From assembly GCA_958450325.1 (NCBI GenBank), contig OY288248.1, forward strand, positions 2,852,001-2,916,000: a stretch of 64,000 bases of DNA, given 5' to 3'. Positions 43,856 through 55,355 of this stretch are shown in pieces (the stretch's first letter is position 1; each line of letters starts with the position of its first letter). Below the pieces are notes generated by a model that made no database searches, was not told where the DNA came from, and saw nothing but the letters and a program-made list of their open reading frames with translations. Position numbers and translations under genes: made by a program. Source of the stretch: Agrostemma githago. Its lineage: Eukaryota > Streptophyta > Magnoliopsida > Caryophyllales > Caryophyllaceae.

Positions 43856-46349
43856 TTATGCAGATTTCTTCAAAGTGTTGGCAATGTCGATAACAAAACG
43901 GTATCTAACATCAGCCTTGACGAGTCTCTCCATCGCAGTGTTCACATAATCCATTGAAATAACTTCAATGTCCGGTTTAATGTCATGCTTGGCCGCGAAA
44001 TCCAGCATTTCCTGTGTTTCCTTGATGCCTCCTATGCAACTCCCCGCCACTATCTTTCTCCCTGTCATCATTCACACATGAAACCATCTCATATGAGAGT
44101 TCGTGATTAACATTAACCATTTTCTCTTTCAGAGTCAATCTCCAAGACAAAAGTTTGACCGCACATATTTTTCAACTTGTAAATGTTACTTGAATGAATT
44201 TGTTAAAAGGGTTTGATTGTAAACATGAATCGATTCATTTTACGCTAATAACTTGCACAAAGTGGTCAAATGAATTTAAGAGGCATTGGCCATGTTTGGC
44301 AAATAGGGGTAGCAGTTTCATAATAACAGTTAACAATAACAGAATACAGTTAGCTGATTGTATTAACATATTTGACTATCAAGAAGCAGTGGGATTACTT
44401 ACCAAGAAGAATAGGAATGGCCGATAGCTCAAATGGTTGTACCGGAGCACCAACCAAAACCACCTTCCCATGAGTCTTGATCAAATTGACCAACGGTGCT
44501 ATTGGATGCGGAGCTGACACTGTGTCGATGATTCCATCCATTGTTCCCACAACCGCCTAAAAACAATCACATGTACAAACTTATATTTTCAGTTATTTAT
44601 TAATCTTTGATTAAAATAAATCACACAATGACATAAATTAAATTAGCAAAATATTGGAGAAAAATTGGCAGATTCTGGTCGCCTAAATAATAGATTGACC
44701 ATCAAACTACTAATTTCCTATGTTTGGTAAACGGCATATTGGCCGGAATCTACTGTTTTTGAATATGTTCCTAACAGTTTCATATTGAAACACTATTTTT
44801 TAATTCTGCTAATTTAATTTGTTAGTCAAAGCTGCTAATATAATCAGTTAACCGCTATTATGATTTGCTACTGTTATTTGACAAAAATGACCATAATATA
44901 AAAGAATGGTAAGAATAAGGCCATGTTATTTTGGACTTGTTAGTTTCAGTTCAGTTCAGCTCCAGGAGACATATTTTGTCTCTATATTTCAGTCAGTTTC
45001 AGATAAATTAAGTTCAGTCAGTTTCAGTCCAAAAGAACAGGTCTAAGTAGGTATACCTGCAACTGCTCTGGGTCGCGACTAATCACGAAAGAATCAGCAC
45101 CCAAGCGATTAATAGCTTCATCCTTTTTATCAGGCGAGGTACTAATAACCGTGACTTTAGCACCAAAAGCCTTAGCGAACTTGACAGCCATGTGACCAAG
45201 GCCACCAAGACCAACAACCCCAATATGAAGGCCGGGTTTGTCGAGCCCAAAGTACTTCAAGGGACTATAGACAGTGATCCCCGCGCAAAGAAGAGGCGCG
45301 GCCGCATCCAGTGGCAAAGCATCAGGCACGCGAATGACAAAATGTTGGTTGACTACAAAGATGTCCGAGTAGCCTCCTAATGTTTTGGTGCCATCAAAGT
45401 CGGTCGAACCATACGTGTTTTTCGATTTTGGACAATAGTTTTCAAGATCGTTGGCACAGTTGTCGCATGTCCGACATGACCCAACTACACATCCCACACC
45501 AACTTTGTCACCTACTTTGTAGTTTTCGACATTCTTTCCTACTTCTGTCACCACCCCTACGATTTCATGCCTGAAACAAAGTGTTAGGTCATGTTGTTTC
45601 TGGCTGAAAGGAGATAAAGAATAAGGAATGAAGGGAAATTATATACATACCCTGGAATAGCGGGGTAATGAGCATTTCCCCATTCATTCTTAATAAAATG
45701 AAGGTCGGAGTGACAAATCCCACAATACAACACCTTGAATGTCACGTCTTCTTCTCCTGTTGCCCTGGACATACATCATACATCCACAATTTTATCATTA
45801 TTACCATTAATTTGGTCGGAAATAAACCTGGCAAACGGGTCAATCGGATCAGATTCAGATCGGATCAGATTCAGATCGGGTCAGTTTCGGGTTAATGAAA
45901 ATCGGGTTTGATCATTTTGGATTCGGGTCATTTTTGATTCGGGTATCGGGTTAGTTTTGCTGGGTCTAGTGAGAGTAGTCACAAACATACCATACTTATT
46001 AGTCACTCATCACGTTCATTTGTTTGAATTTGATTAAAATATTGTTCGCGATAAATATAAAAGATAAACAAATAAATAAATCAGAGTCAATACATGTTAA
46101 CAATGAGTCCAGGATCGTGCTCAAACCCAAATCCTATTTTTTTTTTGGATTCGTACTATCGATTATGGATCCTCCTACAAATTTACAGGTCCGGTCTCAT
46201 TATGTAAGAGACAGACCCTTAGTTGCATGAAAATTGGTAGTACGTACATACCTCCTATTAAAATGGTAAGGGGAGAGATGACCGGAAGTGTCTCTAGCGG
46301 CCCATCCAAACGCCTTTTGTGCTTCACGCTCCACCTCGTTGTTTGCCAT
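43856..46349 (-). CDS. CAD/mannitol-dehydrogenase-like alcohol dehydrogenase, copy 1
   Basis: Five exons: 46349-46252, 45764-45651, 45570-45057, 44556-44403, 44061-43856 (98, 114, 514, 154 and 206 nt), all GT-AG, 361 residues. It is a zinc-dependent medium-chain dehydrogenase of the cinnamyl-alcohol-dehydrogenase family, which interconverts aldehydes and alcohols with NADP(H). Catalytic zinc ligands are C50 (in CGICHSDLH), H72 and C166 (PLLCAG); the proton relay S52/H55 is intact; structural zinc cysteines are C103, C106, C109 and C117. The nucleotide-binding GLGGLG is at 191-196 and an STS near 214-216 fits NADP preference. It resembles the CAD6-8/ELI3 group rather than lignin CADs. Intron 3 is almost filled by two MITEs. 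Confidence 0.93.
44288..44398. mobile_element. Fragment of GGCC..TTTGGCAAAT-type MITE in CAD1 intron 4
   Basis: GGCCATGTTTGGCAAATAGG followed by AGCAG, ATAATAACAG and AGAATACAGTTAG matches the left end of the 21068-21370 element. It stops after about 110 bases. Confidence 0.6.
44640..44893. mobile_element. Reversed copy of the GGCCCTATTTGGCAAA MITE in CAD1 intron 3
   Basis: Reversed, it follows the 21068-21370 element nearly end to end (AGTAGATT, GGCCAATATGCCGTTTACC, ATTAGTAGTTTGATGG, AATTTTTCTCCAATAT). Terminal repeats are eroded. Confidence 0.7.
44919..45033. mobile_element. Small PIF/Harbinger-like MITE in CAD1 intron 3
   Basis: GGCCATGTTATTTTGGACT pairs with AGTCCAAAAGAACAGGTC. A TAA duplication flanks it. 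It sits about 23 bases inside the splice donor of exon 3, so it fills the start of the intron. Relative at 62321-62447. Confidence 0.75.
45828..45970. mobile_element. Degenerate hAT-like MITE in CAD1 intron 1
   Basis: ACCTGGCAAACGGGTC at the left, CGGGTCAGTTTCGGG inside and TTTTGCTGGGTCTA at the right resemble the 15719-16402 ends. The tandem block GATCAGATTCAGATCG occurs twice. No clear duplication. Confidence 0.55.
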
Positions 46350-46867
46350 ATCGATCTTTAATTTTCAATCGAGAGATCTCTATATCAAGACATTTTCGGT
46401 ATGAAATTGAAACATATATGTATTCCCTTTCAGAACATTGAGGGGCCATTTGTCGTTCGTAAAAAGATATCAGTATGAAATAAAGAACGGTTTTTCTAAC
46501 ATAACACATTAATGAAGGTAAGTTTATCAAATATATTCTCTAAGTATGGTAATTATAGGTTAATCTTTCAATTTCTCAGGTGGTACGGTTTTGGAACTTC
46601 ATTCATAATAACTTGAATTTGGTTTATTATTGGAAAAAAACTTTTAATTAAAAAAAATCTATTATTATCGTAAGAAAGAAATATATTTTTTGACATTTTT
46701 AATTGATTGAATAATAATGATTTTAAAAAAAATTGTTATCTTACGGAAAAAATGTTTTTAACCAAAAATAACATTATTATTTGTGACAAATTATTTTATG
46801 CATATTTTCATCATTAGGAGAAAAGTGTAAATAACAATAATAAAAACAAAGTTCGAAAAAAAAAAGC

Positions 46868-47074
46868 TACTCCATCCGTTCCAATGAATTGTTTGCCTTT
46901 TCTTTTGGCACCAAGAGCAAAGAATCCAATGAGAGACTGACATGTGGAGCAAAACTTATGAGAAGGGTCAAATTAAATTACATATAAAAAACATCCTTAA
47001 AATAGAAAGACAAACAATTTATTGAGACGGCCCAATATGAAATAGGCAAACAATTCATTGGGACGGAGGGAGTA
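46868..47074. mobile_element. Stowaway-type MITE
   Basis: TACTCCATCCGTTCCAATGAAT at the left pairs with ATTCATTGGGACGGAGGGAGTA at the right; same subgroup as 28894-29080 and 29982-30171. Confidence 0.88.
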
Positions 47075-48337
47075 TTAATTTGATACCAAGGCAAATCGTT
47101 TGGTCATTCCAAATCCAAACGCATACCAAAGGAATGCCTGACGAACCAATTCCTATCTAAGGCGAACCAAACGGCACTGAAGAAGAGATGAGAATGAATG
47201 TAGGGCATACCTTGTAAATTATAGTTGATGTAGGAGTTGAAGCTTCAATTCACGAGTGTACAAAACCACAAGTCAAAAAGATGTAATGGAATGGTGCACT
47301 ATATATATTGAATTGAAATTGTCACATTGATGTGAACGAATATCATAGTTGATATTTTTCTATATTAATAAGGATAATATGCTATAATTAAGAGAATAGC
47401 CTAAATTTTACTCCATCTTTGTTTCTCATAATAATATGTACTAGGTATGTGATATCGTATATAATTTCCTAATAGACGAAGATCAATCCGATTATATTTA
47501 CTCAATGTTATTCATTGGTTTAACTTGGTTTATCTGGTATACACCCGTGCACGGTATCTTTGTAGACACCAAAATTTTATATATTTCGGTATCTATTTGT
47601 CTATTATCCTTAGTATTTAGAGACAATTATTAATAAATATTCTGATAATATCTTAAGATACTGTAGAATATTCTTTAACTCCCTCTCTTAGCTACGAGGC
47701 TATAAATATGGTTTGTAGGTAGGTTTAAAGAAGGTCAGATGAAGTCACACAAGTCACAACCCATCATTGTACTACCACATTGTATTAAATGGAAAAAAGT
47801 CACCAAAAAGACACGATCTTTCTCCTACAGATCACTTCCGTAGTAATATCAAAAATCTTAGTCTTTGAGATGGAATCAAGAGATCCACGGAAATTGTAAT
47901 CGTCAATCTTTCGATTATTAAATAAAACTCTTGTTTTCATATTATTTTGTATATTGTTATTATATTATTGCAGGCGGTATGAAATTTTATATTTTGCAAT
48001 TTTTAATAAATTTATTACATACCCCTCCATTTTTTTTGTTTTTTTAATGTTTCAATAGAATACTTCCGTTTAGGGGAGTATATAAGAAATGTGTCACTTG
48101 TAAGGTGGAAGAAATCAATGAACGGAGAGAGTAGTATATATATAGGGGATTAAAATATACTTCATACAAAATAGAGTAAATTAATCATTACTCCCTTTTA
48201 AAATACACATTTTTTAAAATTACTCCCGTTTAAAAATTTTGTTAAAAATAACTCTCGAAATCAATTCAACGTTTAGAAATTGATCCTAACTATATTTTTA
48301 GAAAGAAAGTAATGGAGAATAAAACAATTATTGAAAA

Positions 48338-48600
48338 TAATAGAATGAATATAAATGGGCTTCAACCATAACTTAGTTGAATTGAATTTCATAACATGGT
48401 ATCAGAGTCAGAGATCATGAGTTCAAACTCTGACAGCTTCAATATCTCGAACTCTCAAGTGGAAACTCAGCACATGGTAAGAGGGGCATGTCGCATGTGC
48501 ACACTAATCGGGGCATTCGAGTGAGGGGCACAATAGAATAAAATAATATAAATGTAATGTTTTGGTTGAATTAGTTCCATATTAAAAAGATCTTTAATTT
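48338..48600 (+). mobile_element. Probable TRIM-type LTR element
   Basis: A primer-binding site TGGTATCAGAGT (complement of initiator Met tRNA) is at 48398, preceded by a short repeat AATAGAATGAATATAAATG at about 48339. It is followed by TGAGTTCAAACTCTGAC and a purine-rich GTGAGGGGCA (about 48521) directly before a second AATAGAATAAAATAATATAAATG. The two flanking repeats are only about 60 bases and diverged, and no coding region lies between, as expected for a TRIM. Confidence 0.5.
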
Positions 48601-49352
48601 GAAAAAATGTTTACCAATTTTTGAGCATAGATTCAAAAGTAATGCATGGCTAGTAAAAAAAAATTGTCAAAAAAAATGATCTATCATAGAAACCAAAAGT
48701 TAGAGGGTACACCATAGAAAACAAAAAAAATACGATTGGATGAATTGGGATGTAAATGACGGTTAATGAGATAATTTAATTTATTGGGATGAATTAAGGG
48801 CAATAACAATGGTAGAAGTTCCATATCATCTTTTTTTATAGCCACATGAACCTACTCTATCACATACTCGTATGAAATTCATTTATTTTCTCATCAATGA
48901 TGAAGTTTCATAATAATTTTTTAATGAGACTAATTATTCTTTTATTCATTATTTTATTCAATTACTCACAGATATCAATGTATGAAGTTGATTATTTATT
49001 TTAGAAACCAAGTTCATATAAGAAACTCCTTATTTAGTGGAACAATGGGTAAGGAGTTCCGATGTATGGAACTTCTTATTTAGCTCCATTGCTATTGCCC
49101 TAATGAAGTGATAAACGATATAATTAGTAAGGGTACAATGGTCAATGAACGAAATAGTAAATTCAGGTATGGAGCATAAGTTTTGAAAATATATTATACG
49201 GAGTATTATTATCTAGGTATAAAATTTGAAAAATTATGTCATACGAGTATTAGAAATAAAATCTCAATTTACCCTAAAAATATACTCACTTCTTTATGAA
49301 TACACTATTTGTTTTTTCATGAAACTTTACCTTTGAGAAAATTTTGTTATTC

Positions 49353-49476
49353 ATTTTTTTTTGGTTCAACGAAGAGCGTACTTAGTCGCATTACAATATA
49401 GGGGAGGGGGATTCGAACCTGAGACCTATTGTCCCAAAGCACCTAACCTTAACCACTGGGCTAAGACATCTTCGAT
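49353..49476 (-). mobile_element. tRNA-derived SINE with 14-bp target duplication
   Basis: On the minus strand: ATGTCTTAGCCCAGTGGTTAAGG head (A-box area), GGTTCGAATCCC (B-box), a CTAAGTACGCTC body and an A-rich tail. A perfect 14-bp duplication AAATTTTGTTATTC lies at 49339-49352 and 49477-49490. It is the same family as 12090-12209. Confidence 0.9.
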
Positions 49477-49720
49477 AAATTTTGTTATTCTTTATCACAT
49501 AATAAAATTTTGATATTCAAATTGTACCAATAAATTAAGTCAAACAAGTTTTCGCATAAATATATATTCTCATATTACAAATATGAGATTCAGACTTTAA
49601 GAAGAGACGTTTTAATGTATTTATTTAATTTAAACCCAAATAATATGAAGTACTCCATAAATTCTTGCAATGCTCTTTGTAAGAGTGAACTTTCATTGAA
49701 GTGATATGATCATCCATCCC

Positions 49721-52662
49721 TTAACTCCTTAAGGTATTGCCAATGTCAATAACAAAACGATATTTGACATCCGACTTGTCTAGACGCTCCATTGCCGTGT
49801 TCACGTAATCCATAGCCACAACCTCAATATCTGCTTCGATCCCATGTTTTGAAGCGAAATCGATCATCTCTTGAGTTTCCTTCATGCCTCCAATGCAGCT
49901 CCCAGCCACTACCTTTCTCCCTATAATGTTTATACACTTACAAGTTAGCTGAATATACCAAAAATGTCTTAGTCGAGTGGTTAAGACTAGGTCCCACGTG
50001 TGCGCTTCGTTATTTTAAGAATTGCAGACCTTGAATCATGCATGTGAAAGATTATCTGTCAGTAACGTTATTACTAGAAATCATAATGAAAAACTATAAG
50101 AGTGACACACCTAATACCAGAGGAACGACAGGTAATTCGAGAGATTTCTCAGGAAGACCAACTAAAATCAACTTCCCATGAGATTTCAGCAACGCGAGCA
50201 ATGGCTGAATATTATGTTCTACTGACACTGTATCGATGATACCATCTAGTGTTCCCATGGCGGCCTGAACAAGTGAAAGCATGTTATGGACACGGTTAGA
50301 GGTTTCTAATATATATAGTTCAAGGGTACAGATGATAATGTGAAAACGATAAGGGTATATATCTCATAGAACAAATAGTCATAAAAGTGGGATATTTTAC
50401 TTGGTACTCTGTGTTTTTTTTTCATTTTCTATAGTGTACCATTCTTTTTAGTCAGAATAACTTTGACTTGCGATAACTTATGGATACGGGTTGCAATAAT
50501 GAAGTTATTTTTCATGAACTCATTGCCTTTACAAGATCTTCAATTTGAGTTTTTTTTTTTTTGCAATTTTGAAACTTGTACTACGAGTTATACTCAGACA
50601 AACGCTTTTAACCAAATAAACTTTGACCGACCATAACTCTTTTTTTCGAGTTTTGAAAAAGTGATGATTTTTGTCCAAACTGATCATTTATAAGAGATCT
50701 TCAATTTGAAATTAAAATCATCTCTTTTGAAATTCATGACCAGTAGAGTTAACTTATGTTAAAGGTATTTTGACCAAAATGAGGGGTACAACCGTGCAAC
50801 ATAGAATATGAAGAAACACAGGGATACCATGTAGAATATCCCAGTAAAAATGGAGAATGTTACCTTCATTTGCTCCGGTTCACTGCTAACTAAAAAGAAA
50901 TCGGCACCAAGACGATTGATAGCTTCATCCTTTTTGTTAGAAGAAGTACTGATAACAGTGAGCTTAGCTCCAAAAGCCTTGGCAAATTTGAGAGCCAAGT
51001 GACCAAGACCACCCAGGCCAACAACACCAATATGTAACCCGGGTTTGTCGAGCTGAAAATACTTCAAAGGGCTGTACACGGTGATACCGGCACACAGTAG
51101 TGGGGCGGTGGCAGCCAGTGACATGGTTTCGGGAATTAGAACAGCAAAACGCTCATGAACCACCTCGATATTTGAATACCCTCCTTTTGTTATGGTTCCG
51201 TCATCTCTCATGGAATTGGCGTTCAAAGTTTTCTTCGGACAGTAGTTCTCAAGATTGTTTTCACAATCGTTGCACGAAAGGCATGATTCGATCAAAACTC
51301 CGGTGCCAACTTTGTCACCTACTTTGAATTTCTTTACCTTGTTTCCTACTTCTAAAACAACCCCGACTATCTCATGCCTGAAAATATAAAATTTGAACAT
51401 CGATCAACTGTCCTGACAATGAAATTTTAGTCTAATGGTTAAAACATAGCTAGATAGTTCGTTTGGTTGATGCGAGAAGTGCAAATTCATGGGAAGTAAA
51501 ATTATGAGAAAAAGTTTTAAAAAGTGTTGGTTGCCTATGCGGGAACTTAAAGTTACCAAGAGTGAGGGTTGGTAAGCAACTTTTTACGTAGGAAGTCACT
51601 TCCCACATTTGTGCAAATTTGAGGCAACTAAACAACTCCATTTTTTTCAATTCGTGGGAATTTATACTTCACGTGATTTCACAAGGGTAATCAAACAAGT
51701 TTATAACGGATAATAGGTTTCAGGTTCGACCCACCTCAACGTTATTACAATTTAATTAAGTGCATTAACACTGACATGAAAATGACAAACTAATAAGTAG
51801 ACACATATAGCCATACTCCCTCCATCACAATTCATTGGAACGGAGGGAGTATAAGATAAAAAAAACACGGCATTAAACTACGAACTAATACAAAAAATAT
51901 TCATCATTTACACAAACCTATAAAATCGAATACTCAATGTTTCATATACTATCAATTAATCCTAATAATAGATACGAGTAAATATTTGAAGCACAGTAAA
52001 TGAATGATGGATGGAACAAAAAAGTGAGACCGAAAATCGATCTACACCTGAAATTAAATACGAGTACATAGTAAATAGAAAAGAAAATTACCCTGGAACA
52101 TAAGGGTATAAGGTACTCCCCCATTTATTTGTTGACAGAGCACGGTCAGTGTGACAAATTCCACAGTATAGGATCTTAAATGTCACATCATTTTCTCCTG
52201 TTACCCTGCATTATATTACACACGATCTTATATGCATTGTATAACATGAACAAAATGGGGTAATTATGATAAGTAGACCACTTAATTTCATCTTGTTCTT
52301 CCATTGTATCCATTTGCTTTTTGAGGGTCAAACTTAGAAAACTTTGACCGTAAATATTTCAAAAGTTACGAACTTTTTCAAGACGAAACTAATACTTTTA
52401 GATTTGTAACGGAGAAAAAGACAGTCAAAGATGTGCCTCTAAGACCACCCAAAACAAACGAGTACAATGGATTGGATATGAGACAGTATATATACTTTCA
52501 ATTCAGTTCAGACATTTCAAGTGCAGTGAGTTCAATTCAGATGCATTCAGTTTCAGTACAGTACCTGCGGGAGAAGTGGAATGGGGAGAGAAGACCAGAA
52601 CTGTCCCTAGCAGCCCATCCAACCGCCTTTTGTGCTTCTTGTTCCACTTCCTTGGTTGCCAT
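49721..52662 (-). CDS. CAD/mannitol-dehydrogenase-like alcohol dehydrogenase, copy 2
   Basis: Five exons: 52662-52565, 52205-52092, 51377-50864, 50264-50111, 49920-49721. The first four have exactly the sizes of copy 1, and the last is 6 bases shorter; 359 residues. Catalytic zinc (C50, H72, C166), structural zinc (C103, C106, C109, C117) and GLGGLG at 191-196 are all present, so it should bind zinc and NADP(H). The active-site loop differs: HTDRALSTNKWG in place of HSDLHFIKNEWG, so the residue equivalent to the proton-relay histidine (position 55) is alanine, with R54 beside it. It likely arose by tandem duplication with copy 1 and may have changed substrate or activity. Confidence 0.93.
49961..50060 (+). 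repeat. SINE-like tRNA-head fragment in CAD2 intron 4
   Basis: ATGTCTTAGTCGAGTGGTTAAGAC at the left resembles the SINE head; only TTGCAGACC follows instead of GGTTCGAATCC, so it is degenerate or only the head. Confidence 0.45.
51430..51740. mobile_element. MITE with GTTCGTTTGGTTG ends, in CAD2 intron 2
   Basis: GTTCGTTTGGTTGATGCGAG near 51458 faces GGTAATCAAACAAGTTTA near 51700, roughly inverted. The outer flanks (TCTAATGGTTAAAAC on the left, GTTTCAGGTTCGACCC on the right) look like the two halves of a SINE-like tRNA head, so the MITE may have split a SINE. Boundaries are approximate. Confidence 0.5.
51814..51851. mobile_element. 38-bp Stowaway remnant
   Basis: TACTCCCTCCATCACAATTC continues straight into ATTGGAACGGAGGGAGTA, so only the two ends survive. 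TA ends remain. It lies in CAD2 intron 2. Confidence 0.85.
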
Positions 52663-53443
52663 GTCCACTTTTTTGAGAGCTCAATATTACTGTCAACACA
52701 CTTGATCAAAATACTTTTGGCTAAATAAAGTGATTGACTATTTGAGAGGTCTCACGATAAATTTGTGACTATTTAATTAGATGGACATGACTGCTGACTA
52801 AGACGATTACATTGATTTAAGTTCAATGTATATTTAAATAATTTAAATATAACTTTAAGAAAGTGATTTAAATCTTACACTATCATACGGAGTACTGCAT
52901 TGGTGATTTAAGAAAGTTATTGATACGGAGTATAATTTTAGAAGAGACGTTGAATCTATGATAATGGAGATGACGTAGATGTTTAGTACTAGTATACCAC
53001 AACCATTCATTATATGATGCTCGTATCTCAATTTATGTCATATTGTCGGTTACAATTTATCAGCTTAGATGAAATCGATTCTCTTCAAAACCTTGAAAGA
53101 TTCGAACACGTCTTGTGAAAAACTGTATCATTAGACAACGATATGTTGAAAGATAATGTGCAGAAGCGGAGATCAAAATCATAGTTAGAGATCTTTGTTT
53201 TAATGAGAATTTATTTTACTCCAATTTTATACAGTATTGTACTCCATATTCGTTCAATTTTGATATAAATTGTAGATGTCGTATGAATTTTTATTAATAA
53301 AATGATTTATTCGCTCTAAAAAAAATCCAATGTATATATTCAACTTTAAGAAAGTGATTTAAATCTTGGAGTAGTATCTTGTTGATATAATTCCTACTTT
53401 GGTACACTAATATGGGCCAAATGACCAAATGAGTCAAAAAAAA

Positions 53444-54007
53444 GCGCGAAATGTTAATTAATTCCCTTAACTTTGGGCAATTGTGAGATCAAACCCCATA
53501 AGTTTTAAATGTTGTAATTAGGCCCATAATTTTGAGTAAGAGTGAAATTCGATTCAATTTTTATTTTCAACATAATTATATCATTAAATCATGTTATATA
53601 TAAACTCAATGTACACGGAATAATTATTAATATTATAAAAGCAATTAAATAATTTATTAACATAATTTTTAGAACTTTTTTAATAGCTTTAATATACTCC
53701 GTAATTTATTTAATCCGTAAGATTAATGTTACAAATTTTCGATTTTATGTAATTCTTTCAAAAAAAAAAAAATCCAAAATATGTAAAAATTGCATACTTT
53801 TGATAAATATATAATTATTTTTATCGTATGCTGAGAAAATGTATAAATAAATAGAGTTTCTGTTTTTAAGGTGCAATTTTAATTGAAAAAATAAAAAACT
53901 TGGATTGAATTTCACTTTTACCCAAAGTTATGAAGCTTAATTACTACAATTGAAACTTAAGAGATTAATCTCAATCAAACTTAAGGGGGTTAATCACCAC
54001 TTTCGCG
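53444..54007. mobile_element. Foldback/Mutator-like MITE with ~130-bp inverted ends
   Basis: The left end GCGCGAAATGTTAATTAATTCCC and the right end GTTAATCACCACTTTCGCGG are inverted copies; the similarity continues for about 130 bases (CTTAACTTTGGGC.. with ..GTGAAATTC). An A-rich, imperfect 9-base flank repeat (TCAAAAAAA and TAAAAAAA) may be the target duplication. The core is AT-rich. Confidence 0.75.
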
Positions 54008-54029
54008 GTAAAAAAAGTTGCTCGAAGGT

Positions 54030-54185
54030 GATAATCTGGAAAAAAAGTATCACCGGTGTCAAATAGGTAATAAAAAGGTGGCACTCAAGTGACGGATTGG
54101 TAAAAAATATCATCGGTGTCAAACCGGAAAAAGAAATTAATACTCGAGTGACAAATTGGTAAAAAACATAATCGGTGTCAAATTG
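54030..54185. repeat. Three-unit 60-bp tandem repeat
   Basis: ATCACCGGTGTCAAA, ATCATCGGTGTCAAA and TAATCGGTGTCAAA occur at 54049, 54109 and 54169, about 60 bases apart, each followed by GG/ATTGGTAAAAA. Units are diverged. Confidence 0.75.
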
Positions 54186-54390
54186 TTACGGAGTAAAAAA
54201 ATTATAGTCGATGCGAAGGTAGTTTAGAAATCAATGCTCGTAAAATAAATTACCTATCGTTTTTTGTCGGTTTAGAATATTTTTACAAAGTGTGTCGATA
54301 TTGACACATAGGTTCATGTTTACGGTTCTACGATACGGTATAAAAAAAGTATCTCAGGGGCAAATTGGTTAAAAAAAAAGTGATCCAAAA

Positions 54391-54480
54391 TATCTAGACA
54401 TGTCGAAACTCGACCCGACCCCTTTTTTCAACGTGCGACTAGACCCGACAAAACAGATCCAATCTAGACATGTCGAAACG
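54391..54480. repeat. Direct repeat TCTAGACATGTCGAAAC within hAT-like GC-rich tract
   Basis: TCTAGACATGTCGAAAC occurs at about 54392 and again near 54464, bracketing CGACCCGACCCC and GACCCGACAAAAC. This resembles the TAGACCTGTCAAACGGGTCGGG ends of the element at 15719, so it is probably a hAT MITE remnant. Confidence 0.5.
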
Positions 54481-54549
54481 ACGAGCTTGGTTTCCGTGCC
54501 TGGGTTGGACTAGGTGGGTGACCAGGCACACCGAACTGAAGCCATATGC

Positions 54550-54630
54550 TCGTACCCATGTGAGTTAGATAAAACAAAAGCAAAATGTCTGGGAAACGAC
54601 AATCTATTTTGTCTTATCTACCCACATAGG
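54550..54630. mobile_element. Core fragment of Mutator-like MITE, split by a hAT MITE
   Basis: ACCCATGTGAGTTAGATAAAAC and TTTTGTCTTATCTACCCACATAG match the internal part of 5560-5742. It is directly followed by the hAT MITE at 54631-55016. Confidence 0.65.
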
Positions 54631-55016
54631 CACAGCTGGCAAATCGGACGTGTCGCGCCGTGCTTCGTGCCGGCCTAATCGTGCTTCTTCGTGCCTGTCC
54701 AGCCGGCCCAGTCGTGCCTGACTCTGAGAACATGCTTCAAGGCGCGGTTTCTAGCCCGGGCTTGGTCGTGCCTAAGTCCTGCCGGGCCGTCGTGCCCGAT
54801 CAAATTTTCAGGATTTTTCATTTTTTTGGGATTTAGAGTCGTGTCGGGTCGTGCCTAGGCACGACCTTTTCTTCAAATTGGCGTCGCGGCCCGACTTTGA
54901 ACCAGTCGTGTCGTGCCCGTGCTTTTCGCCACGTCATCACCGTGTAGGGCGGGTCATGCTTATTTTCGTACCGGATTGGGCCACCGAGATCGGCCCGACC
55001 CGGTTTGCCAGCTCTA
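54631..55016. mobile_element. hAT-type MITE with GC-rich body
   Basis: The end TTTGCCAGCTCTA at the right pairs with a slightly altered CACAGCTGGCAAAT at the left. An 8-bp duplication CACATAGG / CACATAGA (one mismatch) flanks it at 54623-54630 and 55017-55024. The body is rich in CGTGCC and GGCCCG units, unlike the surrounding AT-rich DNA. Confidence 0.8.
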
Positions 55017-55040
55017 CACATAGATAACACAAAGTTTAGG

Positions 55041-55310
55041 TAGAGACGGTCTTTCCATAAGTTATTAAGAGATTACTCGTCAGTATCACTTTATGTCTTC
55101 TTCGTACCTATTTTACGATTAGATGCACCTCTGAATGACAACTTTGTTTGTACCACTTTTTATAACTATAACAAGCGTACCACATTTATATTTGTATACT
55201 CTTTTAGGTTAAACATACCTATTTTTTTTAGGTTTGGTATTATTGTTACCTTCGTTTGTAATTGATCTCTCAATAAACTTGATAAAAACCGTCTCTCAAT
55301 AAACCTTCCT
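55041..55310. mobile_element. GAGAGACGGTCTC-type MITE, opposite orientation
   Basis: Starts TAGAGACGGTCTTTCCATAAG and ends ACCGTCTCTCAATAAACC; the interior TAACAAGCGTACC and AACTTTGTTTGTACC matches the neighbour at 55356-55570 when reversed. Confidence 0.65.
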
Positions 55311-55355
55311 AATAAGTGATACTCCGTACTTCTATTTGGTAGACTTCTGAAGAGT

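Larger units (their letters stand above)
46350..49720. other. Intergenic region between the two CAD genes
   Basis: Contains the CAD1 promoter, a Stowaway (46868-47074), a probable TRIM element (48338-48600), a SINE (49353-49476) and an AT-rich remainder. No gene recognised. Confidence 0.5.
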
